A stretch of 43,604 nucleotides of DNA. Origin: Candidatus Kerfeldbacteria bacterium. GTDB lineage: Bacteria; Patescibacteriota; Patescibacteriia; JACPL01. Location of the stretch: positions 1 through 43,604 of the forward strand of contig JACPGL010000008.1 of NCBI GenBank assembly GCA_016182525.1. Direction: 5' to 3'. A model generated the notes under the pieces. It saw only the letters and a list, made by a program, of their open reading frames with translations. It ran no database searches and had not been told where the DNA came from. The position numbers and the translations under genes were made by a program. Positions 23,620 through 32,241 of this stretch are shown here, piece by piece; positions within the stretch are counted from its first letter, which is position 1, and the number at the start of each line of letters is the position of its first letter.

Positions 23620-24856
23620 GGGAATCATACTCGATTCTTCCGCCGATGATCGTCATCACTGGCCAGCCGGTGAGGCGCATGCCTTCAAATGGGCTCCAGC
23701 CGCATTTGGTGACGAGATCCTCACGGCGCACCTCTTGTATTTTTTCAAGATCAACGAGCACGAGATCAGCATCCCATCCTTCTTCAATCTTCCCTTTGCG
23801 TCCGAGTCGAAAAATTTCTGCGGGTCGAGTTGACATGAGTTCAATCAAACTGTCCAAAGCTAAGCTTTTGCCACTCACAGCGTTGAGCATGAGCGGGAGG
23901 CTGGTTTCGACTCCGGGGATGCCCGATGGCGCTTCGCGATACGGTTTTTGCTTTTCGCTCAAGAGATGTGGAGCGTGATCAGTCGCAATACAGTCAATCG
24001 TCCCGTCGCGCAAGCCGCTCCATAACGCCTCTTGATCAGCTATCTCTCGAAGTGGTGGATTCACGCGCGCGAGCGTGCCGAGCCGCTCGTAATCATCCGT
24101 GGTCAAAAAAAGATGGTGCGGCGTGACATCACAAGTGACCGGAATACCTTTGCGTTTTGCTGTACGAATAAGTTCAACTTCTTCGGCTGTGGAAATATGC
24201 GTCAGATGCGCCGGATGTTGTGTCTTTTCAGCAAGATCAATCGCAGTTCGTACGGCAAGAGTTGCCGTTTCGGCATCGCGAATCTCACTGTGAACGTTTA
24301 CATCCTGACGATCCGCAAACTGCTTTTCACGCGTCTGCAACCGCGCTTCGTTTTCCGCATGAAGAACTAGCGGCAAATCCGTTTCGCGAAACACACGTTC
24401 AAGCGCAGCAATGTCATGGAGCAGAAGGCCGCCCGTTGTGGAGCCCATAGTGATTTTAATTCCCACCGCTCCGCAGGATTTCTGAAGTTCTGCGAGGTTG
24501 TCTGCAGTCGCTCCAAGATACAACCCAACATTCACAACCGATTTTTTTGCAAGTTTGCGTTTTGCTTCGAGCGCATCAACACTCGTTGTCGGCGGGTTGG
24601 TGTTCGGCATGTCCAACACAGTTGTCACCCCGCCCTTGGCCGCTGCTCGCCCGCCGCTTTCAAAATCTTCTTTCTCTCTGTTGCCCGGCTCACGAAAATG
24701 AACATGGCTATCAATAACGCCGGGCAGAAGCGTGCCGCCTTTGCAATCAATCTTCTCTCCCGCTGCCGCTCCGCCAATCTGACGAATCACACCATCTTCA
24801 AGCGCAACACTCGTCTCTCTGCCATTGACAACACAATTCACGAAAGTACGAATCAT
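23597..24856 (-). CDS. pyrC: Dihydroorotase
   Basis: A 419-residue amidohydrolase-fold enzyme (type I, long form) that cyclises carbamoyl aspartate to dihydroorotate. Metal site: DSHVHFREPG (HxH), the Lys in GIKITMGS, His in LHAENEA and HLTHIS, and Asp in ATDHAPH. The C-terminus ends in residues encoded by a dispersed repeat. The start overlaps the pyrK stop (ATGA). Fifth gene of the pyrB-I-D-K-C run. Confidence 0.96.
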   Translation of the reverse strand: MIRTFVNCVVNGRETSVALEDGVIRQIGGAAAGEKIDCKGGTLLPGVIDSHVHFREPGNREKEDFESGGRAAAKGGVTTVLDMPNTNPPTTSVDALEAKRKLAKKSVVNVGLYLGATADNLAELQKSCGAVGIKITMGSTTGGLLLHDIAALERVFRETDLPLVLHAENEARLQTREKQFADRQDVNVHSEIRDAETATLAVRTAIDLAEKTQHPAHLTHISTAEEVELIRTAKRKGIPVTCDVTPHHLFLTTDDYERLGTLARVNPPLREIADQEALWSGLRDGTIDCIATDHAPHLLSEKQKPYREAPSGIPGVETSLPLMLNAVSGKSLALDSLIELMSTRPAEIFRLGRKGKIEEGWDADLVLVDLEKIQEVRREDLVTKCGWSPFEGMRLTGWPVMTIIGGRIEYDSRHYGQTK

Positions 24857-25671
24857 GCAAACATCTCCTTTCGTCCCGATCCTTTACGGTGATGCACCCC
24901 AAATTCTCGAATCGTGCGTGCCTGTTCATTCGTCACAACAGGTCCATCACAACACACCGGCTGGCCTGTGCCATCCACTGAACATGCTCCGCAAATCCCG
25001 TATCCGCATTTCATATAGCGTTCAATGCTGATTTGCGAAGGGACATTATACTTCTCTGCAAGATCAAACACCGCTTTCTCCATCATTTCTGGGCCGCAGG
25101 TATAGACAAAATCCACAGAGCCGGTTTTGAGGATGCGTTCAAGCGGTGCCGTGACTCTTCCCTTTTCACCAAATGATCCGTCGTCTGTTGTATAGTATGT
25201 TTCTGCATCCAGCTTCGCAAGACGGTCACGAAAAAGAAGTTTATGTTCTGAACGCGCACCGTTGATGAAATGGATTTTACTGCTTTTCGTGCGGAGCTGT
25301 TCTGCGAATGTGGCAAGAGGCGCAACGCCGTATCCTCCACCAACCATCACGACATGCTTTGCATTGTCAACGATCGTAAAGGGCTTTCCATATGGGCCGC
25401 GGATTCCAACGCGATCACCAACCTTCATCGCCGCAAGCCTTTGGGTGAATGGCCCAATCGCCGCAATCGCAAGGCCGAATTCCTCACCGGTGTCATACGC
25501 AATGCTAAACGGTTTTTCGTTCAAGCGGGGAATCCACATCATCACAAACTGCCCAGGTCGCGAATTCAGGCGATGCGAAAAGTAGTACGTTTTGACTCCT
25601 TCGGCTTCATCTTCGATTCGCTGAATCGGGAGCATGAGCGGCTGATCATTTTTACAAAGCCAGTCTTTCAT
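24853..25671 (-). CDS. pyrK: Dihydroorotate dehydrogenase electron-transfer subunit
   Basis: A 272-residue ferredoxin-reductase-like protein. FAD site: SRPGQFVMMWIP...KPFSI; NAD site: VMVGGGYGVAPL; 2Fe-2S site near the C-terminus: CGYGICGACSVDG...VCCDG. It passes electrons from dihydroorotate oxidation in PyrD to NAD. The start ATG at 25669-25671 overlaps the pyrD stop by 4 bases, which matches the PyrD-PyrK complex; a longer frame to 25728 would lie inside pyrD. Confidence 0.94.
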   Translation of the reverse strand: MKDWLCKNDQPLMLPIQRIEDEAEGVKTYYFSHRLNSRPGQFVMMWIPRLNEKPFSIAYDTGEEFGLAIAAIGPFTQRLAAMKVGDRVGIRGPYGKPFTIVDNAKHVVMVGGGYGVAPLATFAEQLRTKSSKIHFINGARSEHKLLFRDRLAKLDAETYYTTDDGSFGEKGRVTAPLERILKTGSVDFVYTCGPEMMEKAVFDLAEKYNVPSQISIERYMKCGYGICGACSVDGTGQPVCCDGPVVTNEQARTIREFGVHHRKGSGRKEMFA

Positions 25672-26582
25672 ACATGAGCAATACCAATAAGCTCTTTGAC
25701 TGACGAAAAACCTTCCCGCTCCATCCATTCACTCATCTCATCAGTGATGTGCCGAAACACATCAAGACCGCGGTAGTAGATCGCTGTCCCAATTTGCACG
25801 GCTGACGCGCCAAGCATCATGAATTCAATCGCATCGTGGCCAGTTGTGACACCACCAACGCCCATAATCGGAATCTTCACCGATTGATAGATATCTGAAA
25901 TGCACCGCGCGGCAATTGGCCGAAGCGCCGGGCCAGATACTCCGCCGCGACCAAAGTGTAAGACGGGCGCGCGCGCCTCAATATTAAGCTGAATCCCCGG
26001 GCCCATGGTATTCACGGCTGTAATCCCATCAGCACCTTCGGCTTCGGCTGCTTTCACAATCTCGCCAATCGGTTGACTGTCAGGAGAAACTTTAATAAAA
26101 AGGGGTAGTTTCGTGCGCTTGCGGATCTCGCGCGTGATCTCTGCCGTTGATTCTGGCGTGCCTTGGCCGGCAAGTGTTCCGTAACCCGGAGTGTGCGGAC
26201 ACGATAACACAGCCTCAACCGCGGCAAACTCATCTGATAAAAAATGCTCGGCCATAAATGCAAACTCTTGCGCATCTTTGCCGATGATGCTTGCAATGAC
26301 CGGCGCGCCAACCTCTTTCAAACCCGAAAACTCCTCTTTCGACGCTTTCCATCCCGCATTCGAATACCCAACCGCATTCATGAATCCACCTTCAATCCCG
26401 TGCATATTCGGCGCGTCGTGGCCTTTCCGTTCTTCTTTGCTGATGGACTTGATGACGCACGCTCCTGCGCCTTGGTGAACAACATACTTCAATGAGTCAC
26501 GCGTCACACCGAGAATTCCTGATGCGAGCACGGTGGGATTCGCAAGCTTCAATCCTGCGAATTCGGTCGAAAGATCAATCAT
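25668..26582 (-). CDS. pyrD: Dihydroorotate dehydrogenase, class 1B catalytic subunit
   Basis: A 304-residue FMN TIM barrel that oxidises dihydroorotate to orotate. The class 1 catalytic cysteine is in LSCPHTPGYG; the FMN-binding parts IKVSPDSQPIGEI, AVNTMGPG and GVGGVTTGHDAIEFMMLGA are present. The neighbour PyrK makes this a 1B (NAD-linked) enzyme. Both ends are ATGA overlaps (pyrI upstream, pyrK downstream). Confidence 0.95.
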   Translation of the reverse strand: MIDLSTEFAGLKLANPTVLASGILGVTRDSLKYVVHQGAGACVIKSISKEERKGHDAPNMHGIEGGFMNAVGYSNAGWKASKEEFSGLKEVGAPVIASIIGKDAQEFAFMAEHFLSDEFAAVEAVLSCPHTPGYGTLAGQGTPESTAEITREIRKRTKLPLFIKVSPDSQPIGEIVKAAEAEGADGITAVNTMGPGIQLNIEARAPVLHFGRGGVSGPALRPIAARCISDIYQSVKIPIMGVGGVTTGHDAIEFMMLGASAVQIGTAIYYRGLDVFRHITDEMSEWMEREGFSSVKELIGIAHV

Positions 26583-27034
26583 ACAAACGAGAGTTCAGAT
26601 CGGATGAACACATGCTGACAGTAAACGCACTTGAATGTGTACGGCCGATCTTTTCCATTCACCCGCAGAAATCGAGACTCCACCGACTCATGATTCGTAA
26701 CGCACGATGGGTTTGGGCACCGAAGAATGCTTTTCAGGACCTTTGGAATGCGGATTTTGATCTTTTTCTTCAGTTTATAATTCCGAATGATGTTCAACGT
26801 TGCTTCTGGTGCGATCATCGCAACCTGATTGACCTCGTTCGACGTTAATTCTTTGTCTTCGATCTTCACAACGTCTTTTGAGCCCATACGTTTTGAGGAA
26901 AATCCGATCCCGAGCGTCACGATATTCTCGTGGTCTAAGAGTTTTAACCGTTCAATGATCTGAATCCCTTTCCGTGCCGGAACATGATCAATCACGGTTC
27001 CATTTTTGATCGCGTAAACTTTGAATGCTTTCAT
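26579..27034 (-). CDS. pyrI: Aspartate carbamoyltransferase regulatory subunit
   Basis: A 151-residue protein with the N-terminal nucleotide-binding domain (IERLKLLDHENIVTLGIG...) and a C-terminal zinc domain with four cysteines (CPNPSC and CVYC). It binds CTP/UTP/ATP and gives allosteric control of PyrB. Overlaps pyrB and pyrD by ATGA. PyrI is typical of enterobacteria and archaea; with the attenuator upstream it makes this a pyrBI-type control unit. Confidence 0.95.
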   Translation of the reverse strand: MKAFKVYAIKNGTVIDHVPARKGIQIIERLKLLDHENIVTLGIGFSSKRMGSKDVVKIEDKELTSNEVNQVAMIAPEATLNIIRNYKLKKKIKIRIPKVLKSILRCPNPSCVTNHESVESRFLRVNGKDRPYTFKCVYCQHVFIRSELSFV

Positions 27035-27954
27035 AGTTTTCCCAAAATGAGTCCGAGAAGCGCTTGGCGCACAAAGACGCCATTCCCGGCTTGTTGAAAG
27101 TAGTAGGCATGCGATGTCTCATCCACATCGCACGCAATCTCACTCACGCGCGGTAATGGATGGAGGATTTTCATGTTCCTCTTTACGCCTCGGAGATGTT
27201 CGCGCGATAAGACATACACATTCTTGACCCTCTCATACTCGAGTGGATCACCGAATCGCTCTTTTTGAATCCTCGTCATGTATAAAACATCCACATCTTT
27301 GATCACATCCTCAATTTGCTCATGCTCGCTGTATGGAATTCCGCGCTCGGTGAGATACGTAAGATATTTTTTTGGAATAGCTAACACTTTTGGAGCGACG
27401 AATGAAAGATGCGGCGAAAAATCTGCAAGCGCTGTCGTGAGAGAGTGAACCGCACGTCCGTATTTCAAATCACCGACCACGGCGACATGCAGCTTTTCGA
27501 GTTTCCCTTGCGTTTTTTTGATGCTGTACAGATCAAGAAGTGTTTGCGTCGGATGCTGATTCGCCCCATCGCCGGCGTTGATCACGGGTTTTGCAGAGGC
27601 TTCGGCAGCGACGCGAGCAGCCCCTTGATGCGGATGGCGAATCACAATGATATCTGCATACTGTTCGGCCATCTTCGCCGTATCATACACCGTTTCCCCT
27701 TTGGCGCGAGAGCTGGATTCGGAATTTGCTACGCCGAGGACACTCCCCCCAAGCCGCATCATTGCGGAAGCGAACGAAAGTTGGGTGCGCGTTGAGGGTT
27801 CAAAAAAGAGGCTCGCAAGGATATGGCCGGTCAAGAGCGTTGGCCGCGGCGTTTTCTCGAGCGCCGCCGCGTTTTCGAGTACGTACTCAATTTCATGGCG
27901 ATTCAGCTCGTCAATCGAGATGATATCTCGTCCCTTGAAGGCGAGTTTTGTCAT
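27031..27954 (-). CDS. pyrB: Aspartate carbamoyltransferase catalytic subunit
   Basis: A 307-residue transcarbamylase making carbamoyl aspartate. Motifs: FFEPSTRTQLSFASAM, the mobile-loop Lys (SRAKGETVYDTA), HPTQTLLDLY and the C-terminal HPLPRVSEIACDVD. First structural gene of the pyrimidine operon. The start codon overlaps the stop of a 36-codon leader ORF (ATGA at 27951-27954) and lies only five bases behind the attenuator U-run. Confidence 0.97.
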   Translation of the reverse strand: MTKLAFKGRDIISIDELNRHEIEYVLENAAALEKTPRPTLLTGHILASLFFEPSTRTQLSFASAMMRLGGSVLGVANSESSSRAKGETVYDTAKMAEQYADIIVIRHPHQGAARVAAEASAKPVINAGDGANQHPTQTLLDLYSIKKTQGKLEKLHVAVVGDLKYGRAVHSLTTALADFSPHLSFVAPKVLAIPKKYLTYLTERGIPYSEHEQIEDVIKDVDVLYMTRIQKERFGDPLEYERVKNVYVLSREHLRGVKRNMKILHPLPRVSEIACDVDETSHAYYFQQAGNGVFVRQALLGLILGKL

Positions 27955-28061
27955 AGTATAAAAAAAGACCGCTTACGCGGGTGTATGAGAGAGAAAACGC
28001 TCTCGCTGCAGCCACGGGCTGCCATGCCAAGATCGCTCATGTTGTGGACGGGCGTTTTCAT
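27951..28061 (-). CDS. pyrB leader peptide, apparently leaderless
   Basis: A 36-residue ORF beginning MKTPVHNMSDLG and ending KRSFFIL. Its ATG lies 7 bases behind the -10 box, so it would start at or within a base or two of +1, with no SD possible. It is translated through a GAGAG-CGTTTT-CTCTC hairpin, the pyrimidine-rich stretch and the terminator, and its TGA overlaps the pyrB ATG. This matches the logic of the E. coli pyrBI leader: when UTP is low, a paused polymerase lets the ribosome catch up and melt the terminator. Confidence 0.75.
   Translation of the reverse strand: MKTPVHNMSDLGMAARGCSESVFSLIHPRKRSFFIL
27960..27980 (-). terminator. Attenuator terminator in the pyrB leader
   Basis: Minus strand CCGC-GTAA-GCGG (27969-27980), a GNRA-capped stem, then TC and seven T (27960-27966). 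A pause hairpin GAGAG/CTCTC with a following UC-rich tract lies just upstream (about 27989-28004). Confidence 0.8.
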
Positions 28062-28068
28062 CTCCGAC

Positions 28069-28097
28069 AGTGTAGCACTGGTTTACGAACCCGTCAA
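28069..28097 (-). promoter_or_regulatory. Promoter of the pyrB operon
   Basis: Minus strand TTGACG (28092-28097), 17-base spacer, TACACT (28069-28074). A perfect DnaA box (TTATCCACA on the minus strand, 28119-28127) lies 21 bases upstream of the -35 box. Confidence 0.85.
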
Positions 28098-28134
28098 GGC
28101 GCCGAAATGGCCACGTGGTGTGGATAATTTCCTT

Positions 28135-29235
28135 TCATTTTGGTAAACCACTTTTTTGACCAGTGTGCTGGGTTGGTGAATCCTTTTTAAGGATTTTTAC
28201 CATACCCGTGTTGGCATTCACTTCCACTGTGTCGCCGTTCCGAAGTACCCGAGTCGCAATTTTTGTTCCCACGATGCAAGGCTTGTTCAATTCACGCGCA
28301 ATAATCGCCGCGTGGCATGTTAGCCCTCCCTCGTCCGTAATAATCGCGCGTGCGCGGTGGCAAATGGCCATAATTTCTGGTCGGGTCATTTCGGTAACCA
28401 GAATATTGCCCTTGCCGAAATGATGTATTTGCGAACGCATATCCGCGCTATTATGCACAATGCGTTGTACAGAACCGCGCACTAACCCTCTATGAGCGCT
28501 CTTGCCCTTGAATTCTTTGACCCCGCGGGTTGGGTATTTTGCTTCCACCCATTTTTTTATTTTTACAAAATCTTGCCCGACAACAAGCCTGGCTACGCCG
28601 TTTATTCTCCAGAAGGCAAATCCACGACTTCGTAAACCGATGATTTTACGGTCAACTTTTTCTTTACTGTGAAGAAGATGCTCAAGCTCCGTGAATGTAT
28701 ATTGGAAAAGGTCGCCAGCTTTGAGATTGTGTGCCGCGGCGATCGTTGCTACTGCGCGCTCATGATAGGGGAATAAGGTTTTTTCCGCTAGTTCTCTCAT
28801 GGTGAGTCGCAGTTTTGCTATTTTGCGAAAATCAGAAACGCTTTTTTCATCTTTCGCGCCCTCGAACTTTTCTAATCGTACGGCTTCGGTAACAAAGTAT
28901 ACGTTATTCCACGCGCGGAACATTTTGGTGAGCGCAATGAAATCCGAACGCTTTTTTGGGTCTAAACGTATTTGCTGAAATCTTTTAACAATCGCCTGGA
29001 CTTTTTTGGAATAGCCCAAAAGACGATGGTTTTGTTCGAAGTATTTTTTACCAGCTCGCGCTTCTTGTTCCCATCGATGATGAATAAAATACAAGCGCGA
29101 CGTATTGCTTTGTTGAAGGCAGAGAAAATTGTCCCTGAAAGGACGCTGTTGGTTGTCGCTTATGACATACAATGGTATAGCAAGCTCTTCTGCCCAATAA
29201 TCTAATGTCTTAAATGTGTTGTCCAAATAGGGCAT
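28135..29235 (-). CDS. Orphan PEP-utilising enzyme swivel-domain protein
   Basis: A 366-residue protein. The C-terminal 90 residues are the phosphohistidine swivel domain of PEP synthase and PPDK: ITDEGGLTCHAAIIARELNKP (split motif; the His is residue 308) and CIVGT. The first 270 residues are charged and mostly helical, without the ATP-grasp or PEP-binding barrel needed for catalysis. It might accept phosphate from another protein, or be a substrate- or antibiotic-phosphotransferase relative (rifampicin phosphotransferase uses the same swivel), but function is unknown. It starts 6 bases after gatB and ends just upstream of the pyrB promoter. Confidence 0.75.
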   Translation of the reverse strand: MPYLDNTFKTLDYWAEELAIPLYVISDNQQRPFRDNFLCLQQSNTSRLYFIHHRWEQEARAGKKYFEQNHRLLGYSKKVQAIVKRFQQIRLDPKKRSDFIALTKMFRAWNNVYFVTEAVRLEKFEGAKDEKSVSDFRKIAKLRLTMRELAEKTLFPYHERAVATIAAAHNLKAGDLFQYTFTELEHLLHSKEKVDRKIIGLRSRGFAFWRINGVARLVVGQDFVKIKKWVEAKYPTRGVKEFKGKSAHRGLVRGSVQRIVHNSADMRSQIHHFGKGNILVTEMTRPEIMAICHRARAIITDEGGLTCHAAIIARELNKPCIVGTKIATRVLRNGDTVEVNANTGMVKILKKDSPTQHTGQKSGLPK

Positions 29236-29241
29236 GCGAAT

Positions 29242-30750
29242 TTACTCTCGCCTCAAATTCCTTTTAAGAAGTTCGGCAACGACTTGGGGATTAGCTTTGC
29301 CTTTTGTTTCTTTCATCACCATGCCCACCAAAAACTGGAGCGCGGCGTCTTTGCCGTTGCGGTAGTCGCTCGCCGGGCCGGCATGTTTTTTAATCACCGC
29401 GGCCACGATCATCTCCATCTCGCCAACATCCGCCATCTGGCGCAGATCCAGCTTGTCAATGAGCATCGAAGGGTCGCCGCCGTTTTGCACCATATATGCG
29501 AGCAGCTCTTGCGCTGCGCTTGAGTTCACGTGTTTGCGATAGACAAGATGGAGAAGCTCGGCAAAATTTTCCGCGGTGACGTTCATGGTCTCAATCGAAA
29601 GGTCATACGCTTTGAAGAGTTTAAACAGCTCTGTTGTGATCCAGCCCACGGCGAGCTTGGTGAGCAGCTTACAATCTTCATCGGTCGGTTTTGTATTCGC
29701 ATCTTCGGCTTCAACATCTGCGATACTTTCCGTCACCACGCGCTCAAAAAAATCTGCGATCTGTACATCACTTATTAACACCACCGAATCCGAAAGCGCG
29801 ATTCCATATTCTTCCACGAACCGTTTGCGTTTAGTGTCAGGAAGTTCAGGCAACGCCACGCGCTGATCCTGGATGCGTTCTTTGGTAAAAACAAGAGGCG
29901 GCAAATCCGGTTCCGGGAAATAGCGATAGTCGTGTGCTTCTTCTTTGGTACGCATCTCCACGGTTTCGCCTTTCACATCATCCCATCGACGCGTCGTAAG
30001 CACGGACGGCGGCGTGCCGGCATCCCACATCGCTGTCTGCCGTTTCACTTCATACTGCAATGCGCGCTCAATGTTTCGGAACGAGTTCATGTTCTTGATT
30101 TCCGTTTTGGGATAATATTTTGCTTCACCGACCGGCCGCAGCGAGATATTGGCATCACAGCGGAGCTGGCCCTTTTCCATATCGGCATCCGACACTCCTA
30201 AATACTGCATGATGAGTTTAAGCTCGGTGAGATACATTTTGGCTTCTTCGGGCGATCGCACATCCGGCTTGGTCACAATTTCCATGAGTGGAGCGCCGGC
30301 GCGGTTAAAATCCACACCGCTTCCACCTCGCGACGTGTGGAGGAGCTTGGCCGCATCTTCTTCTAAGTGCAAGCGCTCAATGCCGACGCGTTTGCGCTTC
30401 TCCCCCACCGCAATAATCAATTTACCCTCTTTACCAATCGGTTCATCGTACTGCGAAATCTGATACCCTTTTGGCAAGTCGGGATAAAAATAATTTTTGC
30501 GGTCAAACTTGGATTCGTTCGGTACGGCGCAATCCAACGCGAGCGCGGCGCGGATCCCCCAATTCACCGCTTGGTTGTTCAACACCGGCAGTGTTCCCGG
30601 ATGACCCATGCACACCGGACACACATTCACATTCGGCCGTTTTTCTTCTGAATGGGTCGTAGAGTTTTTGCATCCGCAAAACATTTTCGTCTTGGTCTTC
30701 ATCTGAACATGCGTCTCCAGACCAATGATGATTTCGTACTGCTGTGCCAT
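29242..30750 (-). CDS. gatB: Asp-tRNA(Asn)/Glu-tRNA(Gln) amidotransferase subunit B
   Basis: A 502-residue protein of normal length. It has the GatB kinase-like domain (LETHVQMKTKTKMFCGC, CPVCMGHPGTLP with paired zinc cysteines, FDRKNYFYPDLPKGYQISQ) and the C-terminal YqeY-like tail domain that holds tRNA. With GatA and GatC (outside this window) it converts mischarged Glu-tRNA-Gln or Asp-tRNA-Asn. Lies 11 bases behind the kinase gene. Confidence 0.97.
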   Translation of the reverse strand: MAQQYEIIIGLETHVQMKTKTKMFCGCKNSTTHSEEKRPNVNVCPVCMGHPGTLPVLNNQAVNWGIRAALALDCAVPNESKFDRKNYFYPDLPKGYQISQYDEPIGKEGKLIIAVGEKRKRVGIERLHLEEDAAKLLHTSRGGSGVDFNRAGAPLMEIVTKPDVRSPEEAKMYLTELKLIMQYLGVSDADMEKGQLRCDANISLRPVGEAKYYPKTEIKNMNSFRNIERALQYEVKRQTAMWDAGTPPSVLTTRRWDDVKGETVEMRTKEEAHDYRYFPEPDLPPLVFTKERIQDQRVALPELPDTKRKRFVEEYGIALSDSVVLISDVQIADFFERVVTESIADVEAEDANTKPTDEDCKLLTKLAVGWITTELFKLFKAYDLSIETMNVTAENFAELLHLVYRKHVNSSAAQELLAYMVQNGGDPSMLIDKLDLRQMADVGEMEMIVAAVIKKHAGPASDYRNGKDAALQFLVGMVMKETKGKANPQVVAELLKRNLRRE

Positions 30751-30761
30751 AGAGGTGAAAA

Positions 30762-31478
30762 TTAACGAGCGGCGAGAATATCGTTTGCAAGACTCTTGGC
30801 GAATGTGCGGGTTTCGGAAATGTCTCCGCCCGTATCAAAGGTGAACACTTTTGTCCCGCGCTCTTCGAACATGGTGCGGAGCTCCGGGGCAAGATAGGCT
30901 TGGCGGACGAGCCGTTGGAATTCCTCGCGTTCAAAGAGTGCGTGATCGGATTTTTCGCGCAAGACGGAGCGCTCGACTGCGCGTTTGGGATCGACTGTCA
31001 CGATGACGAGAACGTCCGGCGGGTTCAAGAGCGCGAATGCGTTGCCCGGGAGCGCGGCGATATCGGCGAGCGGAAGTGATCCATAAATCGCTTGAAACAC
31101 CAAGGAGGATACCACTCCTCGCTCTTCAATGCAATGGATGCCGCGAAGGCGCGCCGGCACCAACAACTCTCGGTACAAAATCTCTCGGTCAACGGCATAG
31201 GCGTGCGCAATCGAGAGTGGAACGTAGTCTGTTTCGCTGCGAATAAGATGCTCGCGAATGTCTTGGCCAATTCCGCTCAATGTCGGCTCGGCTGCTACGC
31301 AAATGGCTGACGATTCGACATCTGTAAACGACGGACGATGATGATGTTCTTTTTCAAACTTTCGAATGTCGAAGACGCTTTTTCCGCGCGCCTCAAGTTC
31401 TTTGACCATCGTGTCAACGATCGTCCCCTTGCCCGCTCCGTCCATTCCTTCGATCATGGTTAAAAGTCCTTGCGTCAT
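30762..31478 (-). CDS. tmk: Thymidylate kinase
   Basis: A 238-residue P-loop kinase, a little longer than usual (about 210). The P-loop is EGMDGAGKGT near residues 10-19; the thymidylate-kinase DR region appears as IEERGVVSSLVFQA, and the lid segment RSVLREKSDHALFE follows. It phosphorylates dTMP to dTDP. Overlap with dcd (ATGA) and nearness to thyA and dfrA support dTMP as substrate. Confidence 0.88.
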   Translation of the reverse strand: MTQGLLTMIEGMDGAGKGTIVDTMVKELEARGKSVFDIRKFEKEHHHRPSFTDVESSAICVAAEPTLSGIGQDIREHLIRSETDYVPLSIAHAYAVDREILYRELLVPARLRGIHCIEERGVVSSLVFQAIYGSLPLADIAALPGNAFALLNPPDVLVIVTVDPKRAVERSVLREKSDHALFEREEFQRLVRQAYLAPELRTMFEERGTKVFTFDTGGDISETRTFAKSLANDILAAR

Positions 31479-32137
31479 ACAACAGGGTACGCGCGTTTCA
31501 GTTCGTCGATTTTACCTTCGCGCACGAGCCGCATCTCCACATCTTTATCCGGCTGCGCTGAATGTTTTTGTCCGTTCTCATATTCGTGATATTTCGATTG
31601 TGTCAGCCCGTGCATGAGCGCGTCTTCTTCGGAGATGGTGTTCGTGAGTGTTTGAAAAATAATTTGACACATGCGTTCGCCTGGATACAATCGAATGGTT
31701 TGCGTGTGCGTGTTATTCCGAACAGGGATGGTGAGATGGCCTTTGTACCGAACGTCGATAATGCCGGAAAGATCAACCGCCAAGCCGCGACGGTTAAACG
31801 ACGTGCGCGGATACAAGACGGACATGACATCATTCGAGAGCTGCACTTTTTCGAGCGTGGTGACGATCACGAACTCGCCGGGCAGCACTTCAAAGTATTG
31901 CCCTTGCGTGAGCGTGATCACTTCGAACAAGTCGCCGTTTAAGGGATTGAGGTAGTCGACGCTCAATGCCTCTCGGCCGCGCTCTGTGAGCGCCCACGTT
32001 TTGGGCAGCCGGAACTCATAGCCAAGCCGTAAATCCACGGCATGGGGCTGCATTTGAAATGCGTCAAGAGCCGGCTCAAACGCGAGTTTACCGCTCTGAA
32101 TATATGCCTTAATTTCGTCTCGTGTTAATACCGACAT
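31475..32137 (-). CDS. dcd: dCTP deaminase / dUTPase family protein
   Basis: A 220-residue trimeric beta-fold protein. Family motifs: MQPHAVDLRLGYEF, LSNDVMSVLYPRTSFNRRGL (RTS phosphate-binding), GIIDVRYKGHLTIPV and a C-terminal QSKYHEY. It should deaminate dCTP to dUTP, or dUMP if bifunctional; the first strand is a little longer than in E. coli Dcd. First gene of the dcd-tmk-gatB run, preceded by the palindrome at 32155-32228. Confidence 0.9.
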   Translation of the reverse strand: MSVLTRDEIKAYIQSGKLAFEPALDAFQMQPHAVDLRLGYEFRLPKTWALTERGREALSVDYLNPLNGDLFEVITLTQGQYFEVLPGEFVIVTTLEKVQLSNDVMSVLYPRTSFNRRGLAVDLSGIIDVRYKGHLTIPVRNNTHTQTIRLYPGERMCQIIFQTLTNTISEEDALMHGLTQSKYHEYENGQKHSAQPDKDVEMRLVREGKIDELKRAYPVV

Positions 32138-32143
32138 ACAGGC

Positions 32144-32228
32144 TGTGGATAACCAGATCCGTTCTCGTTATCCACAGTTCGAGTGAGAGTGGATCCAGTT
32201 ATCCACAGTTTTAATGAGAACGGATCTC
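32144..32228. repeat. DnaA-box palindrome, third copy (inverted relative to 2824-2898)
   Basis: Inverted repeat 32155-32166 / 32217-32228 (AGATCCGTTCTC / GAGAACGGATCT) around TTATCCACA boxes at 32168-32176 and 32199-32207; a third perfect box, TGTGGATAA, is at 32144-32152. It lies behind the stop of the amidohydrolase gene and before dcd. The interior is clearly homologous to the reverse complement of copies 1 and 2. Confidence 0.9.
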
Positions 32229-32241
32229 GTTTTCTTAAGGA

